The notes beneath the pieces were generated by a model that was given only the letters and a program-made list of their open reading frames with translations, searched no databases and had not been told where the DNA came from. 64,000 nt of DNA, taken from assembly GCA_963824095.1 (NCBI GenBank), contig CAWGNS010000008.1, forward strand, positions 2,232,001 to 2,296,000. Reading direction: 5' to 3'. Shown here piece after piece: positions 41,903-50,097 of this stretch. Positions within the stretch are counted from its first letter, which is position 1; every line of letters begins with the position of its first letter. The position numbers were made by a program, and so were the translations under genes. Origin of the DNA: JBBDWJ01 sp963824095. Lineage in GTDB: Bacteria; Acidobacteriota; Terriglobia; Bryobacterales; UBA6623.

Positions 41903-42640
41903 CTACGACAGCGGCTGAAACACGCGCGCTATCGTGCTCTGAATATCTTCCGCCGCCTGGCGGGGATCGGGAGCGTTCTTGATCGGGCGGCCGACGACGA
42001 TATGGTCGGCGCCGTTCAGGAAAGCCTGCTCCACATTGACCACACGCTTCTGATCGTCGACATTGGCGACCGGACGAATTCCGGGCGTGACGACGAGCAG
42101 CCGCGGCCCCAGCTCGCGCCGCAGGTCGGCGGCTTCCAGGCCCGACGACACCACGCCGTCGCAACCCATCTCCAGGGCGCGGCGGGCTCGTGAGAGCACC
42201 AGCTCACTCGGGGTGCACTGAAACCCGAGGTCCCGCAGATCGCCTTCGTCGAGACTGGTCAACACGGTCACCGCGAGGACCTTGACGTCTTCGCGGGCTT
42301 CGCAGGCAGCGCGCAGAATCGCATCGTTGCCGTGTACGGTGGTCAGGGAGACGCCGCGGCCGTTGAGCCGTTTCACCGCGGAGGCCACGGTTTGCGGTAC
42401 GTCGAAAAACTTCAGGTCGACGAATACTTTCTTGCCCTGGGCCGTGAGGGCGTCGACCAGTTCGAAGTAGCCCCCGGCCATGAATAGCTCCAGGCCAAGC
42501 TTGTAGAACACGACGCTGTCGCCGAGCTGGCCAACGAAATCGCGCGCCTCGGCCGCGCTGGGCAGGTCGAGGGCGAAGATCAGCCGCTCGCGCGGCGGGA
42601 TGTTCTTGGTCGAGATCAGGGTTCGGTCCGAGGTTGGCAT
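41903..42640 (-). CDS. pyrF: Orotidine 5'-phosphate decarboxylase
   Basis: The 245-residue TIM-barrel enzyme makes UMP from OMP, the last step of pyrimidine synthesis. Landmarks are LIFALDLPSAAEARDFV, the catalytic KVFVDLKFFDVPQTVASAV (DLK-x-x-D), TVLTSLDEGDL and TPGIRPVANVDDQ with GADHIVVGRPI for phosphate binding. It starts at an ATG only 12 bases downstream of a promoter -10 box, so the leader may be very short. Neighbours (an oxidoreductase and ribosomal proteins) do not share its pathway. Confidence 0.95.
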   Translation of the reverse strand: MPTSDRTLISTKNIPPRERLIFALDLPSAAEARDFVGQLGDSVVFYKLGLELFMAGGYFELVDALTAQGKKVFVDLKFFDVPQTVASAVKRLNGRGVSLTTVHGNDAILRAACEAREDVKVLAVTVLTSLDEGDLRDLGFQCTPSELVLSRARRALEMGCDGVVSSGLEAADLRRELGPRLLVVTPGIRPVANVDDQKRVVNVEQAFLNGADHIVVGRPIKNAPDPRQAAEDIQSTIARVFQPLS

Positions 42641-42652
42641 GGATCTCGATGA

Positions 42653-42680
42653 AGTCTAGCAACTCTGGGGGGAGGGTCAA
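42653..42680 (-). promoter_or_regulatory. pyrF promoter
   Basis: On the minus strand TTGACC (42680-42675), 16 bases, TAGACT (42658-42653), with TGC just before the -10 (extended -10). The expected start point is about six bases before the pyrF ATG, giving a nearly leaderless mRNA. Confidence 0.5.
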
Positions 42681-42797
42681 GATCGGCCGGAGACCCGCGC
42701 CACGGGGCCCGTGCCGGCCTGGCTGGCGGAATGAGCCACTGCCTGGGGACCCACGGGCGCCGGCAAGGAGCTGGCTTTCCTTGCCGGCGCTTGCCAG

Positions 42798-42806
42798 TGC
42801 TATACT
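42798..42806 (+). promoter_or_regulatory. Extended -10 promoter of rpmI-rplT-pheST
   Basis: TG-C-TATACT (42798-42806) is a good extended -10 element. It predicts a leader of about 98 bases before rpmI, long enough for L20 autoregulation, but I could not recognise a known leader fold. Confidence 0.55.
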
Positions 42807-42910
42807 GAGGAGACTTCCGAGAAGGCACTTTCCAGCCGACCCGATCCGGGACTTCTTATTTCACAGTGGAGAGTGTGCGCCCTCACGAGGGGGCGCCGGA
42901 GGAATTATCT

Positions 42911-43105
42911 GTGCCCAAATTGAAATCGCATCGTGGCGCCAGCAAGCGCTTCAAACTGACCGGGTCGGGTAAGGTTCGGCGGAGCCATTCGCTCAAGAAC
43001 CACATCCTGACCAAGAAGACCACCAAGCGCAAGCGGCATCTGCGCAAGTCGGCGGCGGTCAGTCCGACGATGGAGCGGGCTGTGCGGGCGATGATCTCCG
43101 TCTAG
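42911..43105 (+). CDS. rpmI: 50S ribosomal protein L35
   Basis: The 64-residue basic protein starts VPKLKSHRGASKRFKLTGSG at a GTG, seven bases after GGAGGA. The rest, SHILTKK-like (NHILTKKTTKRKRHLRKSA), is typical of L35. The length matches the family when started here and not at the upstream ATG of the open frame. It is the first gene of the unit rpmI-rplT-pheS-pheT. infC, the usual gene before it, is not present upstream. Confidence 0.95.
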   Translation: MPKLKSHRGASKRFKLTGSGKVRRSHSLKNHILTKKTTKRKRHLRKSAAVSPTMERAVRAMISV

Positions 43106-43247
43106 CAGCCTAAGGCGAGCGGACAGAGCCACTGGCACGTGCCTGTTTCGCCGCCGCGCGACCCCTGGTTGGAAGTGATCGGCCCTTTCGGGCCTGGATC
43201 GCGCCTATTCCACTGGCCGGGGTATTTGTACCTATCAGGAGGAAACC

Positions 43248-43787
43248 GTGCCCAGAGTCACACGCGGCACTAAACGCCGCCAACGCCGCAAGAAGATCCT
43301 CGCCAAGGCGAAGGGCTTTTTCCAAAATAAGAGCAAGCTCTACCGCTACGCCAAAGAGGCGGTGGACCGCAGCGAGAAGTTCGCCTATGTCGGCCGCAAG
43401 CTGAAAAAGCGCGACTTCCGTTCGCTGTGGATCGTCCGCATCAGTGCCGGCGCCCGGCAGTCGGGCATGTCCTATAGCCGACTGATGAACGGGCTCAAGG
43501 CCGCCGGCGTCGAGATCAACCGCAAGATGCTCGCCGAGATGGCGGTCCACGACCCCGACGCATTCCGGCAGCTGGTGGCGACGGCCCAGAACGCTCTGGG
43601 TTTGCCCGCCAGCGAGCCTGCCGCGGCCGCGCCGCAAGCCAAGCCTGCCGCCGAGGCCAAGCCAGCCAAGCCCAAGCCCGCAGCCGAAGCCAAGCCGGCG
43701 GCGAAGGCCGAGGCCGCCCCTGCCGCCGAGGCAAAAGCTGCCGCCAAGGAAAAGTCCGGTTCCGCATCCGAACCTTCCGCCGAATAG
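43248..43787 (+). CDS. rplT: 50S ribosomal protein L20 with long Ala/Lys-rich C-terminal extension
   Basis: The first 118 residues are a standard L20 (PRVTRGTKRRQRRKKILAKA; GMSYSRLMNGLKAAGVEINR; MLAEMAVHDPDAFRQLV), which binds 23S rRNA early in assembly and often represses its own operon. After about residue 120 comes a tail of some 60 residues made of Ala, Lys, Pro and Glu. Normal L20 ends near 118. It starts at a GTG after AGGAGGAAACC. It follows rpmI by 142 bases and precedes pheS by 15. Confidence 0.96.
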   Translation: MPRVTRGTKRRQRRKKILAKAKGFFQNKSKLYRYAKEAVDRSEKFAYVGRKLKKRDFRSLWIVRISAGARQSGMSYSRLMNGLKAAGVEINRKMLAEMAVHDPDAFRQLVATAQNALGLPASEPAAAAPQAKPAAEAKPAKPKPAAEAKPAAKAEAAPAAEAKAAAKEKSGSASEPSAE

Positions 43788-43802
43788 GACAGGGCTGCGG
43801 AG

Positions 43803-44879
43803 ATGGTGATCGACGAAAAAACCGCGGCCAAGTTGCCCGACTTGCTGGCGGCCGGCGAAACCGTCGAAAGCCTCTACCGCGACCTGCGCGCCAGTTTCGA
43901 ATCGGAAAAAGCCGCCGTCGCCAACGACGAGCAGTTCAAAAACCTGCGCGACCGCTGGCTGGGGCGCAAGAACGGTCTGCTCGCCTCGACCAACGACGTC
44001 TGGCTCAAGGCGGCGCCGCGCGAGCTCAAACGCGACGTTGGGCGGCTGCAGAACGAAGCCAAAGCTCACATCGAGACCAGCCTGACGGGGCTCAAAGAAA
44101 AGCTCGACGCAACCATCGAGGTCGGCGAGGCCCTGGATGTGACGCTGCCGGGGCCGGCGCGGCAGCTCGGAGCGCGCCACCCGGTGCGGATGGTGCTCGA
44201 GGAGATGCTCCACATCTTCCGCGGGCTGGGCTACTCGGTGGCCGAGGGCCCCGAGATCGAGAGTTTCTACTACAACTTCGAGGCGCTGGGCTTCCCGAAA
44301 GACCACCCTGCCGTGGACGAGATGGACACCATCTTCGTCACCGAGCAGTTGCTGCTGAGGACGCACACCTCGCCGATCCAGGTGCGCGTGATGGAGAACC
44401 TCAAGCCGCCGCTGCGTTACGTGGTGGCGGGGAAGGTCTACCGGCACGACGCGCCCGACTCGACCCACAGCCCGATGTTCCATCAGCTCGAGGTGTTCGC
44501 GGTCGGCGAGAAGGTCACCTTCCGCGACCTCAAGGGCACCCTCGACCACTTTCTGAAAAAGTTTTTCGGTCCGGACATCAAGACGCGTTTTCGCCCGAGC
44601 TTTTTTCCGTTCACCGAGCCCAGCGCCGAGGTGGATATCACCTGCATTTTCTGCGCCGGGCGCGGCTGCCGGATCTGCAAGCAGACCGGCTTCATCGAGG
44701 TGCTCGGCTGCGGCATGATCGACCCGGAAGTGTTCCGGCATGTCGGCTACGATCCGGATCGTTATAGCGGGTTCGCCGCCGGGTTGGGGCTCGACCGCTT
44801 CACGCTCTTGAAGTACGACGTGGACGATATTCAGCTCCTGTTCCAGGGCGACGTGCGTTTCCTGCGGCAGTTTCGATAG
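43803..44879 (+). CDS. pheS: Phenylalanine-tRNA ligase alpha subunit
   Basis: The 358-residue class II synthetase subunit forms the catalytic half of the PheST heterotetramer. An N-terminal coiled coil is followed by the catalytic core: VRMVLEEMLHIFRGLGYSVA, motif 2 around THTSPIQVRVM, SPMFHQLEVFAVGE, and motif 3 GLGLDRFTLLKYDVDD. A Cys-rich stretch (ITCIFCAGRGCRICKQTGF) is visible and common in this family. It ends with its stop directly before the pheT ATG, so the two are coupled. Confidence 0.97.
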   Translation: MVIDEKTAAKLPDLLAAGETVESLYRDLRASFESEKAAVANDEQFKNLRDRWLGRKNGLLASTNDVWLKAAPRELKRDVGRLQNEAKAHIETSLTGLKEKLDATIEVGEALDVTLPGPARQLGARHPVRMVLEEMLHIFRGLGYSVAEGPEIESFYYNFEALGFPKDHPAVDEMDTIFVTEQLLLRTHTSPIQVRVMENLKPPLRYVVAGKVYRHDAPDSTHSPMFHQLEVFAVGEKVTFRDLKGTLDHFLKKFFGPDIKTRFRPSFFPFTEPSAEVDITCIFCAGRGCRICKQTGFIEVLGCGMIDPEVFRHVGYDPDRYSGFAAGLGLDRFTLLKYDVDDIQLLFQGDVRFLRQFR

Positions 44880-46916
44880 ATGCGCATCCTACTGAGTTGG
44901 CTGGAAGAGTTCGTGGATATCCCCGAGTATCCCGACGTGTTGGCGCATGAGCTGACCATGGCGGGCCTCGCCGTCGACGCGGTGAGCGAGGAAAAAGGCG
45001 AGACGCTGTTCGAGCTCGATATCACCAGCAACCGGCCCGACGCGATGAACCACTACGGCGTCGCGCGCGAGATCGCCGCCATTTTCCAACGCCCCCTGCG
45101 GCCTCCCAAGGTAGAGGTTCCCGAAGCCGATCCGGCGGCCTCTTCGAAGGCCTCGATCGAGATCCTCGACAGCGACCTTTGCCCGCGGTACTCGGCGCGG
45201 GTGATGCTGGGCGTCGAGGTGAAGCCGTCGCCGGACTGGATTCGCCGCCGCCTGGAGCTGTGCGGCGTTCGCAGCATCAACAATATCGCCGACCTCACCA
45301 ACTACGTGCTGCTCGAAGTCGGCCACCCGACTCATGCCTTCGACCTCGACCTGCTCGATGAGTCGAAGATCGTCGTCCGCCGCGCCCAGCCGGGCGAGCT
45401 GCTGCGCACGCTCGACGGCGTCGACCGCACCTTGTCGGCCGAACACCTGGTGATTGCCGACGCGATGCGCGCGGTAGCGCTCGCCGGGGTGATGGGCGGG
45501 CTCGAAAGCGAAATCTCCGACTCGACCCGCAACGTGCTGATCGAAAGCGCCTGGTTCGACCCGGGCTCGATCCGGCGCACCTCGCGCTATTTCGGAATGC
45601 ACACCGAAGCCTCGCACCGCTTCGAGCGCGGCGCCGACCCCGAGGGGACCGTTTGGGCGGCCGACCGCATCGCCGGCCTGCTGAGCCAGGTCAGTTCGGG
45701 GACGGTGCTGCGAGGCTGTCTCGATGCGCATCCCAAGCCCCACGCGCCGCGCAAGGTTCTCTTGCGGCGGCGGGCGATGGAGCGGCTGTTGGGACTGGCG
45801 ATCCCCGACAAGGACGTGGAGCGCATCCTGCAGGCGCTGGGTTTCGGCCACACCCCCGTCGAGGGCGGCTGGGAAGTGCGTGTTCCCTCCTATCGCCTCG
45901 ATGTGAGCCGCGAGGTCGACGTCATCGAGGAAATCGCCCGCATTTACGGTTACGACAAGTTCGCGCCACAATTGCCGTCGATGGCTGCGGCTGCTGAAAA
46001 CCCGCCGCGCAGCGAAGAAGAAGGGCGCCTGAGAACGGCGGCCCGTTCGCTGGGCTACGACGAGACGATCGGCTACTCGTTCATCTCGGCCGCCGAGGCC
46101 GAGGAGTTCGGCGCCTGGCCGGCGGTGCCGTTGCGCAACCCGGTGTCGGAGTTGTGGGACGTGATGCGCAATTCGGCGGTCCCCACCATGCTGCGGGCGC
46201 TCAAGCTGAACCTGAACCGCAACGAATCGAATGTGCGCCTGATGGAGATCGGGCGGCTCTACCGCGCCGAAAACGGCGGTCACCAGGAACCCCCGGTGCT
46301 GACTTTGGGGGCGACCGGGCTGGCCTGCCCGCGGACGTTCAGCCAGCCCGGCAAGCCCTACGATTTCTACGAATTCAAGGCCGACGTGGCGCAATTGCTG
46401 GCGGCTTTCGAGATCCACCAGTTGACCTTTGCCGCGCACGACCTTCCGCCGTATTACGCCGCCGGGCGCTCGGCGCGGGCCATGGCCGATGGGGTGGTGG
46501 CCGCCTATCTGGGCGAGCTGGACCCGAAGCTGGCCGCCGGGCGCAAGATCCGTCAACCGGTGTTCGTCGCGGAAATCATGCTCGAGCACCTCTACAAACT
46601 CGGGCTGCGGCGACCGCAACACCGCGCTTTGCCGCGCGTGCCGCCGGTCTATCGAGACTTCTCGCTGCTGGTTCCCGAAGGGGTGACCTTTGAAGAGGTG
46701 CGCACGGCGGTCGGCCTTCATCCCGAACTGACGACGCTCGAGCCGGTCGAGATTTTCCGCGGCGAGCAGGTGCCGGCGGGGCACTACAGCCTGCTGCTGC
46801 GTGCGATCTGGCAGCGCACCGCCGAAAGCTTCACCGACGACGAGATCAACCAGCGAGCCGAACAGATCGTTCAGGACTTGCAGAAGAAACTGGGCGTCGA
46901 ACTGCGCTCCACGTAG
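44880..46916 (+). CDS. pheT: Phenylalanine-tRNA ligase beta subunit, short form
   Basis: The 678-residue subunit carries the editing site and tRNA-binding parts of PheRS. It begins MRILLSWLEEFVDIPEYPDV. After AVDAVSEEKGETLFELDITS it runs straight on to NRPDAMNHYGVAREIA, so the roughly 110-residue EMAP-type tRNA-binding domain usual after residue 40 is missing. The B3/B4 editing domain (RYSARVMLGVEVKPSPDWIR; ADLTNYVLLEVGHPTHAFD), B5 and the C-terminal FDX-ACB domain (PPVYRDFSLLVPEGVTFEEV) are all present. The start follows the pheS stop with no gap. Confidence 0.96.
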   Translation: MRILLSWLEEFVDIPEYPDVLAHELTMAGLAVDAVSEEKGETLFELDITSNRPDAMNHYGVAREIAAIFQRPLRPPKVEVPEADPAASSKASIEILDSDLCPRYSARVMLGVEVKPSPDWIRRRLELCGVRSINNIADLTNYVLLEVGHPTHAFDLDLLDESKIVVRRAQPGELLRTLDGVDRTLSAEHLVIADAMRAVALAGVMGGLESEISDSTRNVLIESAWFDPGSIRRTSRYFGMHTEASHRFERGADPEGTVWAADRIAGLLSQVSSGTVLRGCLDAHPKPHAPRKVLLRRRAMERLLGLAIPDKDVERILQALGFGHTPVEGGWEVRVPSYRLDVSREVDVIEEIARIYGYDKFAPQLPSMAAAAENPPRSEEEGRLRTAARSLGYDETIGYSFISAAEAEEFGAWPAVPLRNPVSELWDVMRNSAVPTMLRALKLNLNRNESNVRLMEIGRLYRAENGGHQEPPVLTLGATGLACPRTFSQPGKPYDFYEFKADVAQLLAAFEIHQLTFAAHDLPPYYAAGRSARAMADGVVAAYLGELDPKLAAGRKIRQPVFVAEIMLEHLYKLGLRRPQHRALPRVPPVYRDFSLLVPEGVTFEEVRTAVGLHPELTTLEPVEIFRGEQVPAGHYSLLLRAIWQRTAESFTDDEINQRAEQIVQDLQKKLGVELRST

Positions 46917-47025
46917 CGTCTTTTGGGGCCGTCGATCGTCTCCCCGGCCCGCAAACGCAATTTGGAGCCGCCTTTGAAGCCCGAGCACAAATCTGCGTTA
47001 GGATAGGGGCAGGCCGACCTGGAAT

Positions 47026-47301
47026 ATGGAACCCGAGATCACGACCACCGAGCTGACAACCGACAATTTCGATTCGCTGCTGGAATTGGAGAGCCGCATC
47101 CAAGGGATCGCGGACCGCTTCCGGGAGGCTCGCGACCTGCAGCAGGAGGCCGAACAAGATGTGGCCCGGCTGCAGCGCGTCGTTTCCGAGCAAGTGCAGG
47201 AAATCGAGCGCCTGCGGACTGAGGTCGCCGAGCTGAACGGCGAGCGCCGGCAGGTTCGTGAACGAATCGAAACCCTGCTGGGCAGAATCGATTCTTTGTA
47301 G
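47026..47301 (+). CDS. Small coiled-coil protein, ZapB-like
   Basis: The 91-residue protein is nearly all helix with heptads: LLELESRIQGIADRFREARD, then VSEQVQEIERLRTEVAELNG, ending ERIETLLGRIDSL. Its size, coiled-coil character, terminal LLGRIDSL and position just before zapA suggest a ZapB-like cell division factor that links Z-ring proteins. The assignment rests on context and pattern, not on a clear signature. Possible promoter boxes for the division genes lie in the 109-base gap after pheT. Confidence 0.65.
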   Translation: MEPEITTTELTTDNFDSLLELESRIQGIADRFREARDLQQEAEQDVARLQRVVSEQVQEIERLRTEVAELNGERRQVRERIETLLGRIDSL

Positions 47302-47389
47302 GTTGGGCAGCGATTTCGTCGCGCGCCACGGTTCAGCCAGGGGCTGTTTCCAAAGGCCGGCCGGGCTGCAGACACCCCGAGGTACTGTC

Positions 47390-47710
47390 ATGTCGTCAAA
47401 CAAGGGAACGCAGGTACAGATTTTCGGGCAAGTCTACCACCTGCGTGGCAGCGAGGACCCCGATTACGCGCGCCGGGTGGCCCGCCTGGTGGACGACCGC
47501 ATGAATGCCATCGCCGACCAGATGGCCACGGTCGACAGTTTTCGGGTTGCCGTGCTGGCAGCCCTCCATATTGCCGACGAATACCTGCGGCTCAAAGAGC
47601 AGCACGACGGCTACAAGGTCCGGGTGGAGGACAGAAGCCACCACCTGGTCGCGTTGCTCGACGAATTGGAAGCCCGCTGCGATGGCGCCTCGGCCGCGGC
47701 GGGGCGCTGA
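47390..47710 (+). CDS. zapA: Cell division protein ZapA
   Basis: The 106-residue protein stabilises FtsZ filaments. It has the beta part VQIFGQVYHLRGSEDPDYAR with the conserved Arg/Asp-rich pattern, VARLVDDRMNAIADQMATVD, and the helix FRVAVLAALHIADEYLRLKE, ending in a C-terminal coil. I start at the ATG at 47390; the longer open frame from 47258 has no support. It follows the ZapB-like gene by 88 bases. A long-range hairpin follows it at 47725-47827. Confidence 0.9.
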   Translation: MSSNKGTQVQIFGQVYHLRGSEDPDYARRVARLVDDRMNAIADQMATVDSFRVAVLAALHIADEYLRLKEQHDGYKVRVEDRSHHLVALLDELEARCDGASAAAGR

Positions 47711-47724
47711 CTCGTTCCGCAGGC

Positions 47725-47827
47725 GAACGCCGGCTGGGCCCGGGCCGCGAAGCGGATAACCCAATTCCCGGAACGGCCGGCTCCCGATCGGCGTCAGGCG
47801 CCGCGATGCGGGTGGCCGCCGGCGTTC
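47725..47827 (+). other. Structured intergenic segment after zapA, possible RNA
   Basis: GAACGCCGGC (47725-47734) pairs perfectly with GCCGGCGTTC (47818-47827), enclosing 83 bases that hold smaller hairpins (GGCCGC and similar). In several bacteria 6S RNA lies after zapA, so this may be an RNA gene, but I could not fit the 6S consensus. Confidence 0.3.
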
Positions 47828-47894
47828 ACTGGTCTTCGACTGTCGAATCCCTCCGCCGATTCAGTCCCCCGGGACGGCTCTGAAAGCAGGAAGC

Positions 47895-48674
47895 ATGCGC
47901 ATTCTTTTCGTCGGCGACATTGTCGGCCGGCCGGGCCGCCGCATTCTCAGCGAGCGGCTCGACCGCATCGTCTCCGAGCGCGACATCGAACTGGTGATCG
48001 CCAACTGCGAGAACTCCGCGGCAGGCTTCGGAGTCACGCCCGACATCGCGGACAAGCTGCTGCAGTGCAACGTGCACGTGCTGACTTCGGGCAATCACAT
48101 CTTCGACAAGCGGGCGATTCTCGACTACTTCCCGGCCCAGGCCCGCCTGTTGCGGCCGGCCAACTATCCCAACGCGCCCGGCACCGGGCTCTACATCGGC
48201 ACCACCCCGGCCGGCGTGCGTTACGCGGTGATGAACCTGCAGGGGCGCACCTACCTGCCGGCGATCGACAGCCCGTTTCAGACCGTCGATGAAATGCTTG
48301 GCGCCCTCGATTCCGACATCCGGGTGCGCTTCGTCGATTTCCACGCCGAGGTCACCAGCGAGAAGATCGCCTTCGGCTGGTACCTCGACGGGCGCGTTTC
48401 GGCGGTAGTGGGAACGCATACGCACGTGCCGACCGCCGATGAACGCATCCTGCCCGGCGGCACGGCCTACATCACCGACGTGGGCATGACCGGGCCGCAC
48501 GACTCGGTGATCGGCATGGACAAAGAAGGCTCGCTGCGGCGTTTTCTGACCGGGATGCCGGCGCGATTCGAGCCCGCGGTGGACGACGTCCGGCTCAATG
48601 CGGTGATCATCGAGGTCGATGAAACGACCGGGCGGGCGACCGCGATCGAGCGCTACGTCTGCCGGGAATCGTAG
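47895..48674 (+). CDS. ymdB: YmdB-type metallophosphoesterase (TIGR00282 family)
   Basis: The 259-residue phosphoesterase has the metal motifs MRILFVGDIVGRPGRRIL, ANCENSAAGFG, LTSGNHIFDKR, DFHAEVTSEKIAFGW and VVGTHTHVPTADERILPGGT, matching YmdB. The Bacillus protein hydrolyses cyclic nucleotides such as 2',3'-cAMP and affects motility and biofilm. In many genomes it follows rny (RNase Y), but that gene is absent here. The ATG at 47895 follows an AAAGCAGGAAGC stretch. It sits between the division genes and the convergent folA-thyA pair. Confidence 0.93.
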   Translation: MRILFVGDIVGRPGRRILSERLDRIVSERDIELVIANCENSAAGFGVTPDIADKLLQCNVHVLTSGNHIFDKRAILDYFPAQARLLRPANYPNAPGTGLYIGTTPAGVRYAVMNLQGRTYLPAIDSPFQTVDEMLGALDSDIRVRFVDFHAEVTSEKIAFGWYLDGRVSAVVGTHTHVPTADERILPGGTAYITDVGMTGPHDSVIGMDKEGSLRRFLTGMPARFEPAVDDVRLNAVIIEVDETTGRATAIERYVCRES

Positions 48675-48760
48675 GGGCCGGCGCCCGGCCGCCCTGCAAC
48701 AGCCCCGCTGCCCTGCAGGAGATTGCCAGCTGCGGGCGGCGGCAGCAGTCCCTCACCTGG

Positions 48761-49252
48761 TCACTCCGGCCTGCGCTCGTAGACCTCGTAGGTCGTGGCG
48801 TATTCGTTCTTTTCGTCGGCGGGCAATTCGATCCGCTCAATCCGCTCCCAGTTCTCCAGGTTTTCGGCGGGAAAACGCACGTCGCCGGCGACCGCGGCGT
48901 GAACGCGCGTCAGGTAGAGCCGCCGAGCGAGCGGCAGAGCTTCGCGAAACACCGCCTCTCCCCCAATCGCAAACACTTCTTGTTCACCTTCGCAGCGTCT
49001 CAGGGCTTCTTCCAGGCTGTGCACCACGACGGCCCCGGGCCGTTGGTAGGCCGCGTCGCGGCTCAGCACGATCGAGGTGCGATTGGGCAGCGGCTTGTCG
49101 ATGGACTCGAAGGTCTTACGGCCCATGATCAGCGTGTGCCCGGTGGTCAGCGCTTTGAAACGCTTGAGGTCCGCCGACAGATGCCACGGCAGACTGTTGC
49201 CGCGACCGATCACGCCGTTGTCGGCTACGGCCACGATGCACGACAGCGTCAT
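48761..49252 (-). CDS. folA: Dihydrofolate reductase
   Basis: The 163-residue enzyme reduces dihydrofolate with NADPH. Landmarks are SCIVAVADNGVIGRGNSLPW, LIMGRKTFESI, RTSIVLSRD, EEVFAIGGEAVFREALP-type motif (QEVFAIGGEAVFREALP here) and LTRVHAAVAGDVRFP. The start ATG overlaps the thyA stop (ATGA), giving translational coupling. The long open frame that continues upstream to 49864 lies in another frame of thyA and is not part of this protein. ThyA makes dihydrofolate, which FolA recycles. Confidence 0.96.
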   Translation of the reverse strand: MTLSCIVAVADNGVIGRGNSLPWHLSADLKRFKALTTGHTLIMGRKTFESIDKPLPNRTSIVLSRDAAYQRPGAVVVHSLEEALRRCEGEQEVFAIGGEAVFREALPLARRLYLTRVHAAVAGDVRFPAENLENWERIERIELPADEKNEYATTYEVYERRPE

Positions 49253-50043
49253 ACCGCCACGGGCGCCTTGATGGCCGGATAGGGGTCGTAATTTTTGAGC
49301 TGAAAGTCTTCGAAGCGGAACTCGAAGAGATCCTTCACCGCCGGATTGATTTCCAACACGGGCAAGGATCTGGGCTCGCGCGTGAGTTGCAGCTCGGCCT
49401 GGTCGACGTGGTTGGAGTAGAGATGAACGTCGCCGAAAGTGTGGATGAACTCGCCGCGCGCCAGGCCGCAAACCTGGGCCACCATCATCGTCAGCAGGCT
49501 GTAGGAGGCGATGTTGAACGGCACGCCCAAGAACACGTCGGCGCTGCGTTGGTAGAGCTGGCACGAGAGCTTGCCGCCGGCCACGTAGAACTGGAACAGG
49601 GCGTGGCAGGGCGGCAGCGCCATCTCGTGAAGCTGCGCCACGTTCCAGGCGCTGACGATCAGGCGGCGCGAGTCGGGATTGGTGCGGATCTGTTCGATCA
49701 CCTGCGAAAGCTGGTCGATCGTGCGGCCGTCGGGCGCCGGCCAGGAGCGCCACTGGTGGCCATAGATCGGCCCCAGCTCGCCTTGTTCGTCGGCCCACTC
49801 GTCCCAGATGCTGACGCCATGCTCGTTGAGGTATTGGACGTTGGTTTCGCCGCGGATGAACCACAGCAGCTCGTGGACGATGGAGCGCGTGTGCAGCTTC
49901 TTGGTGGTCAACAGTGGAAAGCCCGCCGCCAGATCGAAGCGCAGTTGGCGGCCGAAAACGCTGCGCGTACCGGTGCCGGTGCGATCGCCTTTGACGGCGC
50001 CGTGGTCGAGGATATCGCGCAGCAGGTTGAGGTAGGTTTGCAT
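49249..50043 (-). CDS. thyA: Thymidylate synthase ThyA
   Basis: The 264-residue enzyme makes dTMP from dUMP with methylene-tetrahydrofolate. The catalytic Cys is in ALPPCHALFQFYVAGGKLSC. Other landmarks are RTGTGTRSVFGRQLRFDLAA, LLWFIRGETNVQYLNEHGVS, FNIASYSLLTMMVAQVCGL and HTFGDVHLYSNHVDQAELQL, so the dimeric ThyA form is complete. It is the first gene of thyA-folA. Confidence 0.98.
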   Translation of the reverse strand: MQTYLNLLRDILDHGAVKGDRTGTGTRSVFGRQLRFDLAAGFPLLTTKKLHTRSIVHELLWFIRGETNVQYLNEHGVSIWDEWADEQGELGPIYGHQWRSWPAPDGRTIDQLSQVIEQIRTNPDSRRLIVSAWNVAQLHEMALPPCHALFQFYVAGGKLSCQLYQRSADVFLGVPFNIASYSLLTMMVAQVCGLARGEFIHTFGDVHLYSNHVDQAELQLTREPRSLPVLEINPAVKDLFEFRFEDFQLKNYDPYPAIKAPVAV

Positions 50044-50097
50044 TTCGTGGGCGCTCGCGCTTGTCTACGCCGAGCCGCTCCAGCCCGCTCTCCGGGG

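Noticed and set aside
42641..42910. infC upstream of rpmI
   Set aside because: The usual neighbour was looked for and is not there; the gap holds only promoters.
47711..47894. Naming the post-zapA segment as 6S RNA
   Set aside because: Position is suggestive but the conserved 6S bases could not be matched by eye; kept only as a possible RNA.
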